From Lampris incognitus (Eukaryota > Chordata > Actinopteri > Lampriformes > Lampridae), in assembly GCF_029633865.1 (NCBI RefSeq), contig NC_079213.1:84972803-85036802 (forward strand): DNA of 64,000 nucleotides, written 5' to 3'. The notes under the pieces are model-generated. The model had not been told where the DNA came from. It was given only the letters and a program-made list of their open reading frames with translations, and made no database searches. Shown here in pieces: positions 41,394-52,928 of the stretch (its first letter is position 1; the number at the start of each line of letters is the position of its first letter). The position numbers were made by a program, and so were the translations under genes.

Positions 41394-42353
41394 GACGTGT
41401 AGACAGGAAAAACTGAGTTTTTTTCCTTCTTCGTTCTTTAAAAAAAAAAAATCTCACACTTTAAAAAGAATCCCTGTCCCAACGAAAACGCAAAAACACA
41501 TGCTACTCAACACAATAAATGCATTGTCAAGAGCATGCCAAACCAACAGGTGGCGATATAACCCTAAAGCCATGTTGGCCAATCAGAAGCCTGAAAAACA
41601 GCCCACAACAAGCCAAAACCCTTGTTTTCAAAAATACCCATGTACGTGTGGACTAGCAGAGATGCAACATCTGAACGGCCCCTTGTACTTACTTATACAG
41701 TTGAGAAAACTTGTTGCATATTATCCTTAGGGGAGGTCTTGTGCAAATCAGGTCACCCTTTTCTTGGAGCTGTTCAAATTTACTGTTGGTATTGCAAAAG
41801 AAAAAAATTGTGTACTTAGTGTGTTTGAGGTAACAGTACACCGTGAATCCAATGGTTGATTAACTGACTGATTTTTGACAGATCAAGGAAATTGACACTT
41901 TGATGGCATAATGTGCTGATACGGTCATATCATGAACTCACTATGCTTTTGTCAATATCTCCACCTATCTTTATATAGCCTTTGCTTGTGCCCCTTGTTC
42001 ATGAGTTATCTGGATGAAGATCCTTGTGGAATGTTAATGAACTTTCCATTATACACATGGGGAGCAAATATACCAAGGGTGTAGACTCTGCTTTGTGCAA
42101 TTTGATTCTCTGTCCGTCCTGCACCTGTTATTACCGTTGATGTGTGCACTCTAAACCAGCTTTTTAAAGATGTGTGTGTTTGACACCCCCCTCCCCTTCT
42201 CCTGGTGGGTGGGTGGTCAATGAGTTGGTAGTGGAGTCTGAGTCTGGTCACATCTAATCAACAACAATGTATTTTCTTTTTCCCTTTTTAAACCCTCGTG
42301 TCTGTGAATGTTCACATTCATCCAGGTCATGGTTATCCAAAGGAATTGAATCA
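41394..42353. other. intergenic DNA without recognisable gene
   Basis: Unique-looking and low-complexity sequence. The segments flanking element F (TCCGTTTTCAGTGTT on the left, GACGTGTAGACAGG on the right) resemble the interior of a fish MITE, but its ends were not located. Confidence 0.45.
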
Positions 42354-42613
42354 AGTGCAACTGGACTTGGTATATATCCGTGAAGACGTTCCGCCTCTCA
42401 TCCAAGAGGCTTCCTCAGTTCGTGCCTTTCTGACTAGACCAAGCTAGTCTGTCTGACTGGCTGGTGATGAGACTCAGAATGTATCCTCTAGGAGTCGTTG
42501 TCAGAGCTATTACTAGCTTGGAATAGTCAGAAAGGAAACAGAAAGAAACTGAGGAAGCCTCTTGGATGAGAGGCGAAACGTCTTTACGGATATATACCAA
42601 GTCCAGTTGCACT
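42354..42613. repeat. foldback element, 67-bp inverted arms
   Basis: Arms 42354-42420 and 42547-42613 (AGTGCAACTGGACTTGG outermost) are inverted copies with about two mismatches, separated by about 126 bp that is itself partly complementary. No coding content. Probably a MITE; no clear target duplication was seen. Confidence 0.8.
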
Positions 42614-42837
42614 TTTTAAACCCTCATTTACCCAGAGGGAGCGTATGCATGCTTAACACTACTTCAGCTACACACATCATCAACTGCTGCCTTGATAACA
42701 CCACCACAGCCTTCTAACCACAGAGCAGTTGTCCAGTGGGGTGCCTTGCTCCGGAGCACATCGACAGCCATTGTTTGAGGAGGAGAGGCACTCACTGGAT
42801 AAAAGCTAACCAAGCTGAATGTTTGTTAAAAATGTTG

Positions 42838-42861
42838 AGAGAGAGAGAGAGAGAGAGAGAG
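42838..42861 (+). repeat. (GA)n microsatellite
   Basis: Short GA dinucleotide run of about 24 bases. Confidence 0.9.
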
Positions 42862-44018
42862 GTTATCATGAAGATAAAAGGTAGGAGCATGAAACAAATG
42901 CGTGGTGAAAAAATTGCTTCTATGCACCATATGTTGACACCAATCTCCTATCGGACTTGAACCTAGTTTTTTTTGGCACTTACTTGCCTTTTTGTCTCCT
43001 GACTAGATCCTTGCTTGTGTTGTATTAACTGTCAGATGTATGTTGCTTTAGATTAAAGCGTCTGCTAAATGAAATTGTAACATTGGTGATTAAACACCAT
43101 ATCCAGTGTTAGTTATACGCTGTCAGTCTCCTGATAGACCCAGTGCCTCCAATATCAACCTCCAGGGTCTATTTAAGCTTCATAGAGAGAATTGGTAATT
43201 TGGAGGTATCAGTTTCCATACTGCAAAGCTTTTCTGTATAGCAAAAAATTAGGATTTTTTTCCCCATATTTTGACCCTGTGGGATGCACAGCAGAACCTA
43301 ACATGCAGTTGCACCTGAGATCCAAGGTAAGCAGACCTTTCTCCTTAGCATGTGTAACATTGCTCTCCATTGGTTAGGAAGAGGCAGTGCAGATAAAGTG
43401 CATCTTATCCAATGATCTTTTTTATTAAGCAAAAACAAAAAATTATTCAAAAGAAAGAAGAAAAACACTGACATCTTGAATTTTTTTTCTTCAAAAATCA
43501 GTCTTGAAAAAAAAGCAGATTATCAAAATAATTAACTACTACTCAGGTGGATTTATTGATTGTGAAAGAAAATTATATAAAAAATGTAACATCATAAAGA
43601 TAGTAGCTTTGGAATCACAATATCAAAATGATTTCATTTCATGTTGCTCTCATTGACATCTGCCACCAATATGTTATGCTGTTCAGCTCGTCCTCTGTGG
43701 TGGCTCCAAAGGACACTTCACTGACAGTTGTGGATATAAAAGCAAGCCTTTACAGTCATCCATCCTGCTACGACATATATAAATGAGTCCTAAAACACTT
43801 CGCTCACAGGATGCAATCATTTATTTGTTATTGACCTGTGTGAAAATGTGAGTCAGCCATAAACTTTCACTGAAACTTCCCGTCCTGTTCATGGATGTCA
43901 GACATGACTATCTATGGACAAGCTTGTACTATAACTTGTGCTCATTTGTGTAGATTATTATCTGTCATCTGAAATAGAACCATGTGAATTACTTTCGATC
44001 AAATAAAGCAAGATTAGG
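42862..44018. other. intergenic DNA downstream of jak3, no gene seen
   Basis: AT-rich sequence without motif-bearing ORFs; lies beyond the 3' end of the minus-strand jak3 coding region. Confidence 0.5.
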
Positions 44019-44405
44019 GGGTCCGATTAGATTAGCAGTATATTCTGTTGCCTACCAACACGGGGATCGTCGGTTCAAATCCCCGTGTTGCCTGTGGCTT
44101 GGTCGGGTGTCCCTACAGACACAATTTATCATGTCTGCGGGTGGGAAGCTGGATGTGGGTATGTGTCCTGGTCGCTGCACTAGGGGGAACTGGGGGAAAT
44201 AGTGTGATCCTCCCACACGCTACGTCCCCCTGATGAAACTCCTCACTGTCAGATGAAAAGAAGCGGCTGGCGACTCCACATGTATCAGAGGAGGCATGTG
44301 GTCGTCTGCAGCCTTCCCTGGATCGGCAGAGGGGGTGGAGCAGCGACCAGGACAGCTCGGAAGAGCAGGGTAATTGGCCAAAATGCAATTGGGGAGAAAA
44401 AAGGG
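44019..44405 (+). mobile_element. tRNA-derived SINE, copy 2
   Basis: Full-length-looking copy: B-box-like GGTTCAAATCC (about 44074-44084), body GTCGCTGCACTAG, CACACGCTACGTCC, then a tail part with CTGTCAGATGAAAAG, GCATGTGGTCGTCTGC, GGGTAATTGGCC and an A-rich end GGGGAGAAAAAAGGGG. Same family as 33900, 45850 and 63770. Confidence 0.78.
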
Positions 44406-44672
44406 GTAAACATTTTAAAATAAATCAAGATTAAAATTCAGGCAGTCTAAATCTTTAGGAGTAACCTCACTGCCTGCCTGGAATGCAGTCCCTGCTGTTT
44501 GTGTGTTAAAGTTGGATGTTGTTCAGCGTTGCAAAAAGCACTCTCACTGTTGCTGGCAGAGAAAACTGAATTGCTCCCCTTGGCAATAAATGGTTTTTGT
44601 ATTGTATTGTGGTGCTCATCCTCGAGCTCGAACTCCAGGGCCCAAAGATGCTCTGCCTTAGCCCTCCAGGTT

Positions 44673-44777
44673 TTACCTCTCCTCCGGTGTGATGCTTTCA
44701 ATTTCATCGCTCAGGCTGGAAAAACATGGCCGTTCCTCAGAGTTGTATGCCCAGCATTGCTCCATCAAACTGTATAC
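44673..44777 (-). CDS. jak3: jak3 last coding exon
   Basis: Starts after CAG at 44778-44780 and encodes VYSLMEQCWAYNSEERPCFS, the end of the kinase C-lobe with the conserved C-W and R-P-x-F signature, then SDEIESITPEER and TAA. Length 34 residues plus stop; the short tail agrees with JAK proteins. No clear AATAAA was found within 200 bases downstream on the minus strand. Confidence 0.85.
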   Translation of the reverse strand, partial: VYSLMEQCWAYNSEERPCFSSLSDEIESITPEER

Positions 44778-45125
44778 CTGGTATTACAATCGGAATAATA
44801 CAAAATGTTATCATGCCAGAAGGGATGAAAAGAACAGTATAATGCCTGTTATTAGCATCATTTCCCATAGAAAGAAAACATAAAATCTGTGGTGTCTTAT
44901 TGAAGATTTTCTCCTCTAAATTAGATTTTAAACATTTTGCAGGTTTGTTTAAACGTGTTTGAGGGCTGGAAACTAAAAACTTCATTTGGTAGTTTTTTTA
45001 TCGAACAAATCATTTAAAAATGTGCATTTCATATAATGCCATCAAATACATTTTTTGTAAATACTGACAAATGAACATTGTTGGAATGGATTAGTTAAAT
45101 TACTGTACATGTGAACTGGACACAC

Positions 45126-45239
45126 CTTGGAGGGGCAGTTTGGAGGGGCAGGTAGTCTCCAGTTGTCCTTTAGAATACTAACAAGATGCATTGAGGTGGT
45201 TGGACCCTGCATTTCATTTCCGATGGCTTGCAGGTACAA
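45126..45239 (-). CDS. jak3: jak3 exon (kinase C-lobe)
   Basis: 114 bases, phase 0 at both ends; acceptor TTTCAG, donor GTGTGT. Encodes LYLQAIGNEMQG and LVSILKDNWRLPAPPNCPSK, matching the JAK segment with G-x-R-L-P-x-P-x-x-C-P. Confidence 0.85.
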
Positions 45240-45367
45240 CTGAAAGATGAAACCACACATGATAAAAATGAAGGAATGGAATGCAACTGCATGGCAATTC
45301 AATGAAGGAATCACATCATGTGTCTGTGTGTTTATCTGTCTATCTATCCGTCACTCTGCTCTCATCA

Positions 45368-45571
<204 letters not shown>

Positions 45572-45660
45572 CTAACACCAAGTTGTTCAGTATAAACACT
45601 CACAGCCTACATTACTGAACATATCGGTTAGTTCTCACAATTGAACGAGATACACTATCT

Positions 45661-45735
45661 GCAGACTGCTGGGATTGGCTCCATCATCCCATGACCCCAA
45701 TTGGGATAAGTGGCTTGGATAATGGATGGATGGAC
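45661..45735 (+). repeat. SINE/LINE 3' tail fragment
   Basis: CTGCTGGGATTGGCTCCA and GATAATGGATGGATGGA form the conserved tail of fish V-type SINEs; the head is missing. Opposite orientation to the copy at 46955. Confidence 0.65.
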
Positions 45736-45849
45736 ACTATCTACTTCAACTGGCATCAGTCATACCATTTCACCCCTTAACGTATCAGTGAGCAACACAT
45801 GTTCCTGCAATCAGAACAAGTGGTTAAATTTGCAGCTAGTCGCTTTTAA

Positions 45850-46265
45850 ATTTTCCCCCTTTTTCTCCCCAATTGTATCCGGCCAATTACCCCACTCTTC
45901 CGAGCTGTCCGGGTCGCTGCTCCACCCCCTCTGCTGATCTGGGGAGGGCTGCAGACTACCACATGCCTCCTCCGATACATGTGGAGTTTCCAGCCGCTTC
46001 TTTTCACCTGACAGTGAGGAGTTTCACCAGGGGGACATAACGCATGGGAGGATCACGCTATTCAGATTTGACCAGAAATGTATAGCACTTTGAGTGGCTG
46101 TTGCCGCTAGAAAAGCACTACATAAAATGCAACTTGATTGAATGACTGATTCCCCCCAGTTTCCCCTCCCCCCCGAACAGGTACCCTGACTGACCAGAGG
46201 AGGTGCCAGTGCAGCGACCAGGGCACATACCCGCATCCAGCTTCCCACTTGCAGACACGGCCCAT
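45850..46265 (-). mobile_element. tRNA-derived SINE, copy 3, with 85-bp insertion
   Basis: Reverse copy of the family at 44019: CTCCCCAATTGTATCCGGCC, GCAGACTACCACATGCCTCC and CATACCCGCATCCAGCTTCC. Near 46063-46148 it is interrupted by about 85 bp with AGCACTTTGAGTGGCTG, like the tail of another fish retroposon. Confidence 0.75.
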
Positions 46266-46639
46266 TGTGTTTGTAGGACAAAAGTTGTTATTTCTAATGA
46301 TAAAGTTGCTAAATTGGCAAAAATGCTTGATGAGACTTCAGAGACTTGTCACACACCCACAGGTTGATGCATCTTTAAAATAACTATGGTAATGGGGTTG
46401 GCTGCATTCATTCAAGGGAACTCCAGAAATTTGAAACACTCAAGGAGACTTGTGTCAAGCATGTACTTAGGCAGGAAATTCAGGTTTCATATGATAAAAT
46501 GGCATGGGACTCCACAAGTTGAAATTTCTCTCTCACTAACTCTTCTGGTGGGGGTAAGAGACCACACCAGTTCCCCCTCACTTCAAACCTTGATGTTGAC
46601 CTGTGCTTAACATTGTATTTTGAATCATAAAGACGGTTA

Positions 46640-46843
<204 letters not shown>

Positions 46844-46954
46844 TCACAATCATTTTGGCCCGTAGGAAATTTGACAGACAAAGCACAGAGAGAGAGAGGA
46901 GAAAAGAGGTAGACAGTCTATTTATTGGCGCCTATCTGCTCAAAGATAACTGAA

Positions 46955-47333
46955 TCCACCCATCCATTATCTTAACCGCTTCTCCTGCTCTTAGGGTCGC
47001 AGGGATGCTGGAGCCTATTCCAGCAGTCATTGGGTGGCAGGCAGGGAGACACCCTGGACAGGCTGCCAGGCCATCACAGGGCTGACACACACTCACACAC
47101 ACACACACACACATTCATTCCTAGGGACAATTTAGTATGGCCAATTCACCTGACTTTCATGTCTTTGGACTGTGGGAGGAAACCAGAGCCCCCGGAGGAA
47201 ACCCACAGACACAGGGAGAACATGCAAAATCCACACAGAGGACGACCCACCAAGGTTGGACTACCCTGGGGCTCGAACCCAGAACCTTCTTGCTGTGAGG
47301 CGACCGCGCTAACCACTGCGCCACCACACCGCC
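46955..47333 (-). mobile_element. V-type SINE, full length
   Basis: On the minus strand it begins GGTGTGGTGGCGCAGTGG with A-box-like GTGGTTAGCGCGGTCGCC and B-box-like GGTTCGAGCCC, and ends with the conserved tail AGCGGTTAAGATAATGGATG. A (CA)n stretch lies inside. The head matches the + strand fragment at 63806-63860. Confidence 0.85.
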
Positions 47334-47442
47334 AAGATAACATAATTTTGATCAGAATTAATAGTCCCTGTATAAAATAGCATCATATGTGACTACAATA
47401 TAGTTTAGATAGCATAGTAATACAGTATAACACTAAAGGATA

Positions 47443-48582
47443 TAGGGATGGGTATCGTTAGGATTTTATCGATACTACTACTCTTATCGGTACTGCTTAT
47501 CGGTTCAGTACTTTATCGATACTCTTATCGGTTCTTTTTGATTATTATGCAAGAAAAAAAGACACTTAATTAAGAACAGAATCGACATTGCTTTATTATT
47601 CTATTATATAACTTTATATAAATATAAACAAATATTATTTATTCAGCAGCAACAGCAGCAGCAATGTTTTAAATGCATCTGAATTATAGACTTTATAATC
47701 AACATTCAACAACAACAAATAAGATAAGAAAATAAAAGTAGATAAAGATAAAGAAAAAAATATATATTAAAAATAATTTTTTACAGCAAAAGGCTAACGG
47801 AAGTTCAAACAAACAAGAACCTAGAACATTATCCTAACAGTTCTGCAGAAAAATCAACACATCTGCCTTCTCCGGCAGGAGTCGTGATCTCTCCTGACTT
47901 ATAGTGTCCCCAGCTATTAGCCTAGCTAACTCCGTATCTATGGCTTATATATTTGTAGCTAAACAATTAGCTAAGCAATTATATTTTATTTATTGGCCTA
48001 TTCGTAATAATTCGTTATTAGCCTAGCTAACTCTGTATCTATGGCTCATACGGCTTACCTGCAGTGGACGTGGATGGAACACTACGAGCAAAGCAGTGGA
48101 ACACTCCGCGTTTCTGCAGATTAATACCATGTTTCAACAAAAGATGTTTCGACAGATTGCTTGTATTGCCACCCTTACTGGCAAATGATTTGTTGCACTT
48201 GTGGCAACGAGCGTTGTTGTCATCGACTTTTGAAAAATATCCCCAAACTTTTGAACGTTTAGTTCTCTCCGCCATGATGAGTACTTGAGCAGAGCTGTCT
48301 GTGCGTGTGTGAGCGAGTGTGTGGAGCACAGCACAGCCCCGCCCCTCGCGCAGTAAGAGAGAGAGACAGAGAGATGGAGAAAACGGCAAACAAGATTATG
48401 TTCGCGACGTTTAAATTCCTCGAAAAACACAATTGCCACAATATAAATCTCACTCCATGATTTCTCGAGTACCTACCGACTACCGATAGCAGAACCGAAA
48501 ACGTCAGATCTTAAAAATGCTCCGGTTTTTACTAATTTAGAACCGGTTCCCGTTTAGAACCGGGTTTCGGGGGGCATCCCTA
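47443..48582 (-). mobile_element. hAT transposon, internally deleted, with BED-finger exon
   Basis: Ends TAGGGATG and CATCCCTA with a perfect 8-bp target duplication AAAGGATA (47435-47442 and 48583-48590), the hAT hallmark. 1140 bp. Subterminal repeats of TATCGATACT and TCTTATCGGT type at the left. It carries only the first part of a transposase, on the minus strand. Confidence 0.88.
48039..48275 (-). CDS. BED-type zinc finger protein, N-terminus of hAT transposase
   Basis: From ATG at 48273-48275: MAERTKRSKVWGYF, then ARCHKCNKSFASKGGNTSNL and SKHLLLKHGI. This gives C-x2-C...H-x-x-x-x-H spacing with the W-x-F-F-like start of BED fingers, which bind DNA. The frame ends after 78 residues; the hAT catalytic and dimerisation domains are missing. 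Start chosen at the BED-proximal ATG; an upstream open extension has no motif. Confidence 0.75.
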   Translation of the reverse strand: MAERTKRSKVWGYFSKVDDNNARCHKCNKSFASKGGNTSNLSKHLLLKHGINLQKRGVFHCFARSVPSTSTAGKPYEP

Positions 48583-49084
48583 AAAGGATATGAAGCATTT
48601 GTTCTATCTGCTGTCAGGTCACTCAACAGATACTACATACTTCCATTGTTATGGGTGCTTTGTCATGTTGGTTATGTAAGCCTATTCTACCATCGCAAAT
48701 TTAAGTCTTAGCTAACTGCCAAAATGGAAATAGAAACAGAGATGTGAAAATAAATGTTTATTCCACCCTTCATGATGCAGTCAGACATTTTTCCGAGCAT
48801 GGTTTTGACCTTTGGCCAATTTTTCCTCTCTATTTAAGGGAATACTATCTATCCATTTGAGAGGGAAAACATCATTTGAGTTAACTTGAATATTAAAATA
48901 CTATGAAATATTAAAGAGCAAACAGCATTGTCCATAAGTTACCCACTGTTCTATAAAGAGATCCATAATTGATAATAATTCTGTGCCAGCAGTCATTCTG
49001 CAAGAGTAAGTGACAAACAGCAGATATGGCATTTGTAATAGAAAACCTAGAAACAATGAAAAACAACATATTTGTCTTTCCTAC

Positions 49085-49209
49085 CTTACAGATCTGAGAG
49101 GCAAAGAGCAGCAGGCGTCTGGTGTTGACTTTATACCGGTTTTTTTCCAGATAGGAGATCAGGCTGCCATGGGGAAGGTATTCCATCACCAAGCTCACAT
49201 TGAGGCGGC
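49085..49209 (-). CDS. jak3: jak3 exon (hinge region)
   Basis: 125 bases; acceptor GGTAG, donor GTAGGA. Encodes RLNVSLVMEYLPHGSLISYL and LLLFASQICK, matching the JAK hinge M-E-Y-L-P-x-G-S/C-L. Confidence 0.9.
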
Positions 49210-49899
49210 CTACCAAACACATACAACAGCTTTATGATGAGAAGAGGAAAATACTTTCCCTTACCTGGCAAGGAAAGCAAGGTCATGTCTGTACTCATTG
49301 AGGGAAGTCAATTCCTTATGTACCCTTCCTCACTAATTTGCAAAATTGCATCACCCTTTCTCACATAATATGAGAAGAGCTTCATGACCATTGTTATTTC
49401 CTGTAGTACCTCAATATCATTCACGCTCCATCCATCCTGAGGTCAATGGGGTAAAGCTCTTGTCATGGTGCTCTGACCTTTGACCAGTACTATTGTTTGA
49501 CTGCAAACCTATTCTGCAATGTTGACTCAAAGGCTTAATTTTGCCCATGATTATGAATGAGAATGATTGTGTGATTACTATGATAGACTGGATGTGTGTC
49601 CAGGGTATCCTCTTGTGTTTCTGTGACAGGCTCCAATGTGTATTGTACAATGCAGATAAATCTCATCAGTGTTTTTGTTCTCAACTATCCAATGCTCTGC
49701 TCATCCTCCGTGCAATGTGCATCGTGTCAGAGCTGGCTTGACATAAATCATGACATTTGGTGGACAACTCTATCTGAAACACTGTACAGTACTGTGTGTG
49801 TACATATTTTAGTGTGATTGGTCCCAGTGTAGGTGGAGCCCCAAGTGCTGATGGAGTTGGTGCCTCAATACACACATTCCAGCATGCACTGTACAACTG

Positions 49900-49928
49900 A
49901 CCAGAATGGCCGAGTGGTTAGGGTGTTG
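49900..49928 (+). pseudogene. tRNA-Leu 5' half (acceptor stem and D arm)
   Basis: ACCAGAATGGCCGAGTGGTT followed by AGGGTGTTG: the acceptor strand ACCAGAA, then the D arm with the A-box. Homology stops inside the 5' strand of the anticodon stem. The complementary half is at 51109-51160. Confidence 0.75.
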
Positions 49929-51108
49929 AGCGCAGGCTGGGGAACATTCGTCCAGGTAAAGATGGGGAAGAAAGGGGAAGAAGGGGGGAGAAGAAAAGAA
50001 AGGGAGGAAGAGAAGGGGGAGGAAAAGGAGAGAAAGAAAGGAAAAGTATGACTGTTTCCAACCGCATCTTTCTGATAAATGCGTTGTTAGCTGTTGAAAC
50101 GACGTCAGAAAACTTTTATGTTTTTTACACTTCGGACGGGATTCGATCCGACGACCGTCATATAAGCTGCCTTAAAAAAACCTGGGTTTCCAGAGCTGAC
50201 AATGACGTCACAGGCAGTAGGCTGTAACTATTTACAATACACATATTTACCGTACCGTACACAGCTGGCATTCAATGCAACGGCAAGCAAGCTAGCGAAA
50301 TTGTAGCCTAGTTTTATGATAGAATAGCTGAATAAATCGACATGACACCATACCAGAATTGTTGTAATGATTCATACTTTCAGTTACATCCTCTAATGTG
50401 CACATATCCATAAGAAACCGCTATATAATGTGGGAGAAATTGACCGTAGGTCACTACTACGTTTTCACCTAGCTAGCTAGCTATGGAGTGGGTCAATATA
50501 CGTAACACGACACATCAGTCACAACGGGGCTACGCTTCTAAATAGGGACCGTGTGAGAGATCGTGTGCATCCCATCAGTATGAGAGCAGCCCCTCCAATA
50601 ACCAAAATTAATAGATATATCATGTTGTGAAAAGTATTGCTTACCATGAGCAATAGGTAGCTCTTCATAACCTTGCTGTACTGTACTGTACCGTACACAG
50701 CTGGCGTTCAATGCTACGGCAAAGTGGATTTATATATTTGACAGCTCGAACGAATTGAGACTGTCGATCGTATAGGCTTCGCGTTGGATGTTCAGTTCAT
50801 GAGGGGAAGATAATACTCACCGTTATGAAAACTGGATTTATATATTTGACAGCTCAAACGAATTGAGACTGTCGATCGTATAGGCTACGCGTTGTATGTT
50901 CACCTCAATGCCCGCATCAACATCCCTCGCCTGCCTCTGAACTGATTGGTTAAATCTTCATGAGGGGAAGATAGGGGGGAGATATGGGTGTTACGATTGG
51001 CAGAGGTTGTTGATGAATGTTGATGGTACCGAAATGTGATTTGACGATAAACTCAACGTCGCTCAACATTGTCAACATTTCACCCGGATGATCCGCCCGC
51101 AGTAGGCG
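49929..51108. other. 1.18-kb segment separating the tRNA-Leu halves
   Basis: Its ends, TTGAGCGC and GCGCTCAA, are inverted (the outer bases are shared with the tRNA text). Inside are a GA-rich simple stretch (49970-50047), a pair of imperfect direct repeats around 50728-50803 and 50829-50903 (GACAGCTCGAACGAATTGAG type), and a second pair near 50255-50287 and 50691-50723 (CGTACACAGCTGG type). No transposase. Family not recognised. Confidence 0.5.
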
Positions 51109-51160
51109 CTCAAGATCCAATGGGCATATGCCCACGTGGGTTCGAACCCCACTTCTGGTA
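51109..51160 (+). pseudogene. tRNA-Leu(CAA) 3' half (anticodon loop to discriminator)
   Basis: CTCAAGA loop (anticodon CAA) with 3' stem TCCAA, long variable arm TGGGCATATGCCCA, T arm GTGGGTTCGAACCCCAC, acceptor strand TTCTGGT and discriminator A. TTCTGGT pairs perfectly with ACCAGAA of the half at 49900, so the two pieces come from one gene. Probably not functional as it stands. Confidence 0.78.
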
Positions 51161-51403
51161 AGACTTCTTTAGATTGGTGAGACGGACCAGGTAGCAGCCA
51201 CAGGACTGATCCTATCTGGCAGAGTAGCCTTGATCTTATACAAATTGTGTTGACATTGCAAAAGCGAAATGAAACCCCTCAGCCTAATATGCCTTGCACC
51301 ATCCATTGAACGTTACAGATGAGGGTTAATAATAGATAAGGAAGCTGCACATAATTTGCTGTCTACTCTTTAACTGTGACACTATTTACGGTTAAAGTAT
51401 TTA

Positions 51404-51619
<216 letters not shown>

Positions 51620-51628
51620 CTAGTAAAA

Positions 51629-51664
51629 TGGATGGATGGATGGATGGATAGATAGATAGATATA
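51629..51664 (+). repeat. GGAT/GATA microsatellite
   Basis: Short run of GGAT units followed by GATA units in the jak3 intron. Confidence 0.85.
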
Positions 51665-51937
51665 TAGACAAACCAGTTCATTTTTTGTAGAGAAACTCTA
51701 CACTTTCCATCTATACTTTTTACTTTGATTATTCATGACCACGGAGATAATGTATTCTCAAAATGAGGAGCATTCCCCTAAAGAAAGTCCTATAATGATA
51801 CTATGGGCCAGTCAACAAATACTGAGTCGTAGCTATTCTCCTCCACACAGACAGCAGTAGTTGGATTCCTGTTTCGATGGCACACTCATTGCCTAGAGAA
51901 AAACTGCCCTCCAGTGTTCTCCTCCCAGCATATTTAC

Positions 51938-52068
51938 CTTTCCCAGCTGGGAGATGTAGCGCAGGTATCTCTCTTCATAGACTGTCTGGTCCTGGCAGAC
52001 AGGGCCAAGAACTCGCCAAAATCCATCTCTCTGTTGGAGGGGCTCCGCGGCGTGCAGTATGACATAGT
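51938..52068 (-). CDS. jak3: jak3 exon (JH2-JH1 linker)
   Basis: 131 bases; acceptor AACAG, donor GTAAAT. Encodes YVILHAAEPLQQRDGFW and QTVYEERYLRYISQLGK, the linker and the first strand of the kinase. Phase agrees with neighbours on both sides. Confidence 0.85.
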
Positions 52069-52489
52069 CTGTTATCAAAGAGCATGATGATGATTTATTT
52101 TGAACATGTACACTACCGTTCAAAAGTTTGGGATCACCCAAACAATTTCGTGTTTTCCATGAAAAGTCACACTTATTCACCACCATATGTTGTGAAATGA
52201 ATAGAAAATAGAGTCAAGACATTGACAAGGTTAGAAATAATGATTTGTATTTGAAATAAGATTTTTTTTACATCAAACTTTGCTTTCGTCAAAGAATCCT
52301 CCATTTGCAGCAATTACAGCATTGCAGACCTTTGGCATTCTAGCTGTTAATTTGTTGAGGTAATCTGGAGAAATTGCACCCCACGCTTCCAGAAGCAGCT
52401 CCCACAAGTTGGATTGGTTGGATGGGCACTTCTTTGAGCAGATTGAGTTTCTGGAGCATCACATTTGTGGGGTCAATTAAACGCTCAAA

Positions 52490-52684
52490 ATGGCCAGAAA
52501 AAGAGAACTTTCATCTGAAACTCGACAGTCTATTCTTGTTCTTAGAAATGAAGGCTATTCCATGCGAGAAATTGCTAAGAAATTGAAGATTTCCTACACC
52601 GGTGTGTACTACTCCCTTCAGAGGACAGCACAAACAGGCTCTAACAGGTACTATTTGATGAAGATGCCAGTTGGGGACCTGTGA
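52490..52684 (+). pseudogene. Tc1 transposase N-terminus, left arm
   Basis: MARKRELSSETRQSILVLRN start and KLKISYTGVYYSL: the first helix-turn-helix of the Tc1 paired-like DNA-binding domain. Homology ends after residue 52 (TGSN), where the inverted junction begins. Confidence 0.85.
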
Positions 52685-52928
52685 GGCGTCTGTTTCTCAA
52701 ACTAGAGACTCTAATGTACTTATCTTCTTGCTCAGTTGTGCAACGCGGCCTCCCACTTCTTTTTCTACTCTGGTTAGAGCCTGTTTGTGCTGTCCTCTGA
52801 AGGGAGTAGTACACACCGGTGTAGGAAATCTTCAATTTCTTAGCAATTTCTCGCATGGAATAGCCTTCATTTCTAAGAACAAGAATAGACTGTCGAGTTT
52901 CAGATGAAAGTTCTCTTTTTCTGGCCAT
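52641..52928 (-). pseudogene. Tc1 transposase N-terminus, right arm
   Basis: Same start as the left arm but longer (95 aa): continues through the GRPR hook (RKRSGRPRCTTEQEDKY) and the second helix-turn-helix (RNRRLTGPQLA), then runs into the junction. The DDE catalytic domain is absent, so it could bind but not move DNA. Confidence 0.85.

Noticed and set aside
50125..50165. tRNA-like GGGATTCGATCC segment
   Set aside because: A B-box-like word occurs, but no paired acceptor or anticodon arm was found around it.
50950..51135. 61-aa minus-strand ORF with LDLERLLRADHPGEML
   Set aside because: Short, spans the boundary of the tRNA half and has no recognised homology; kept only as a note.
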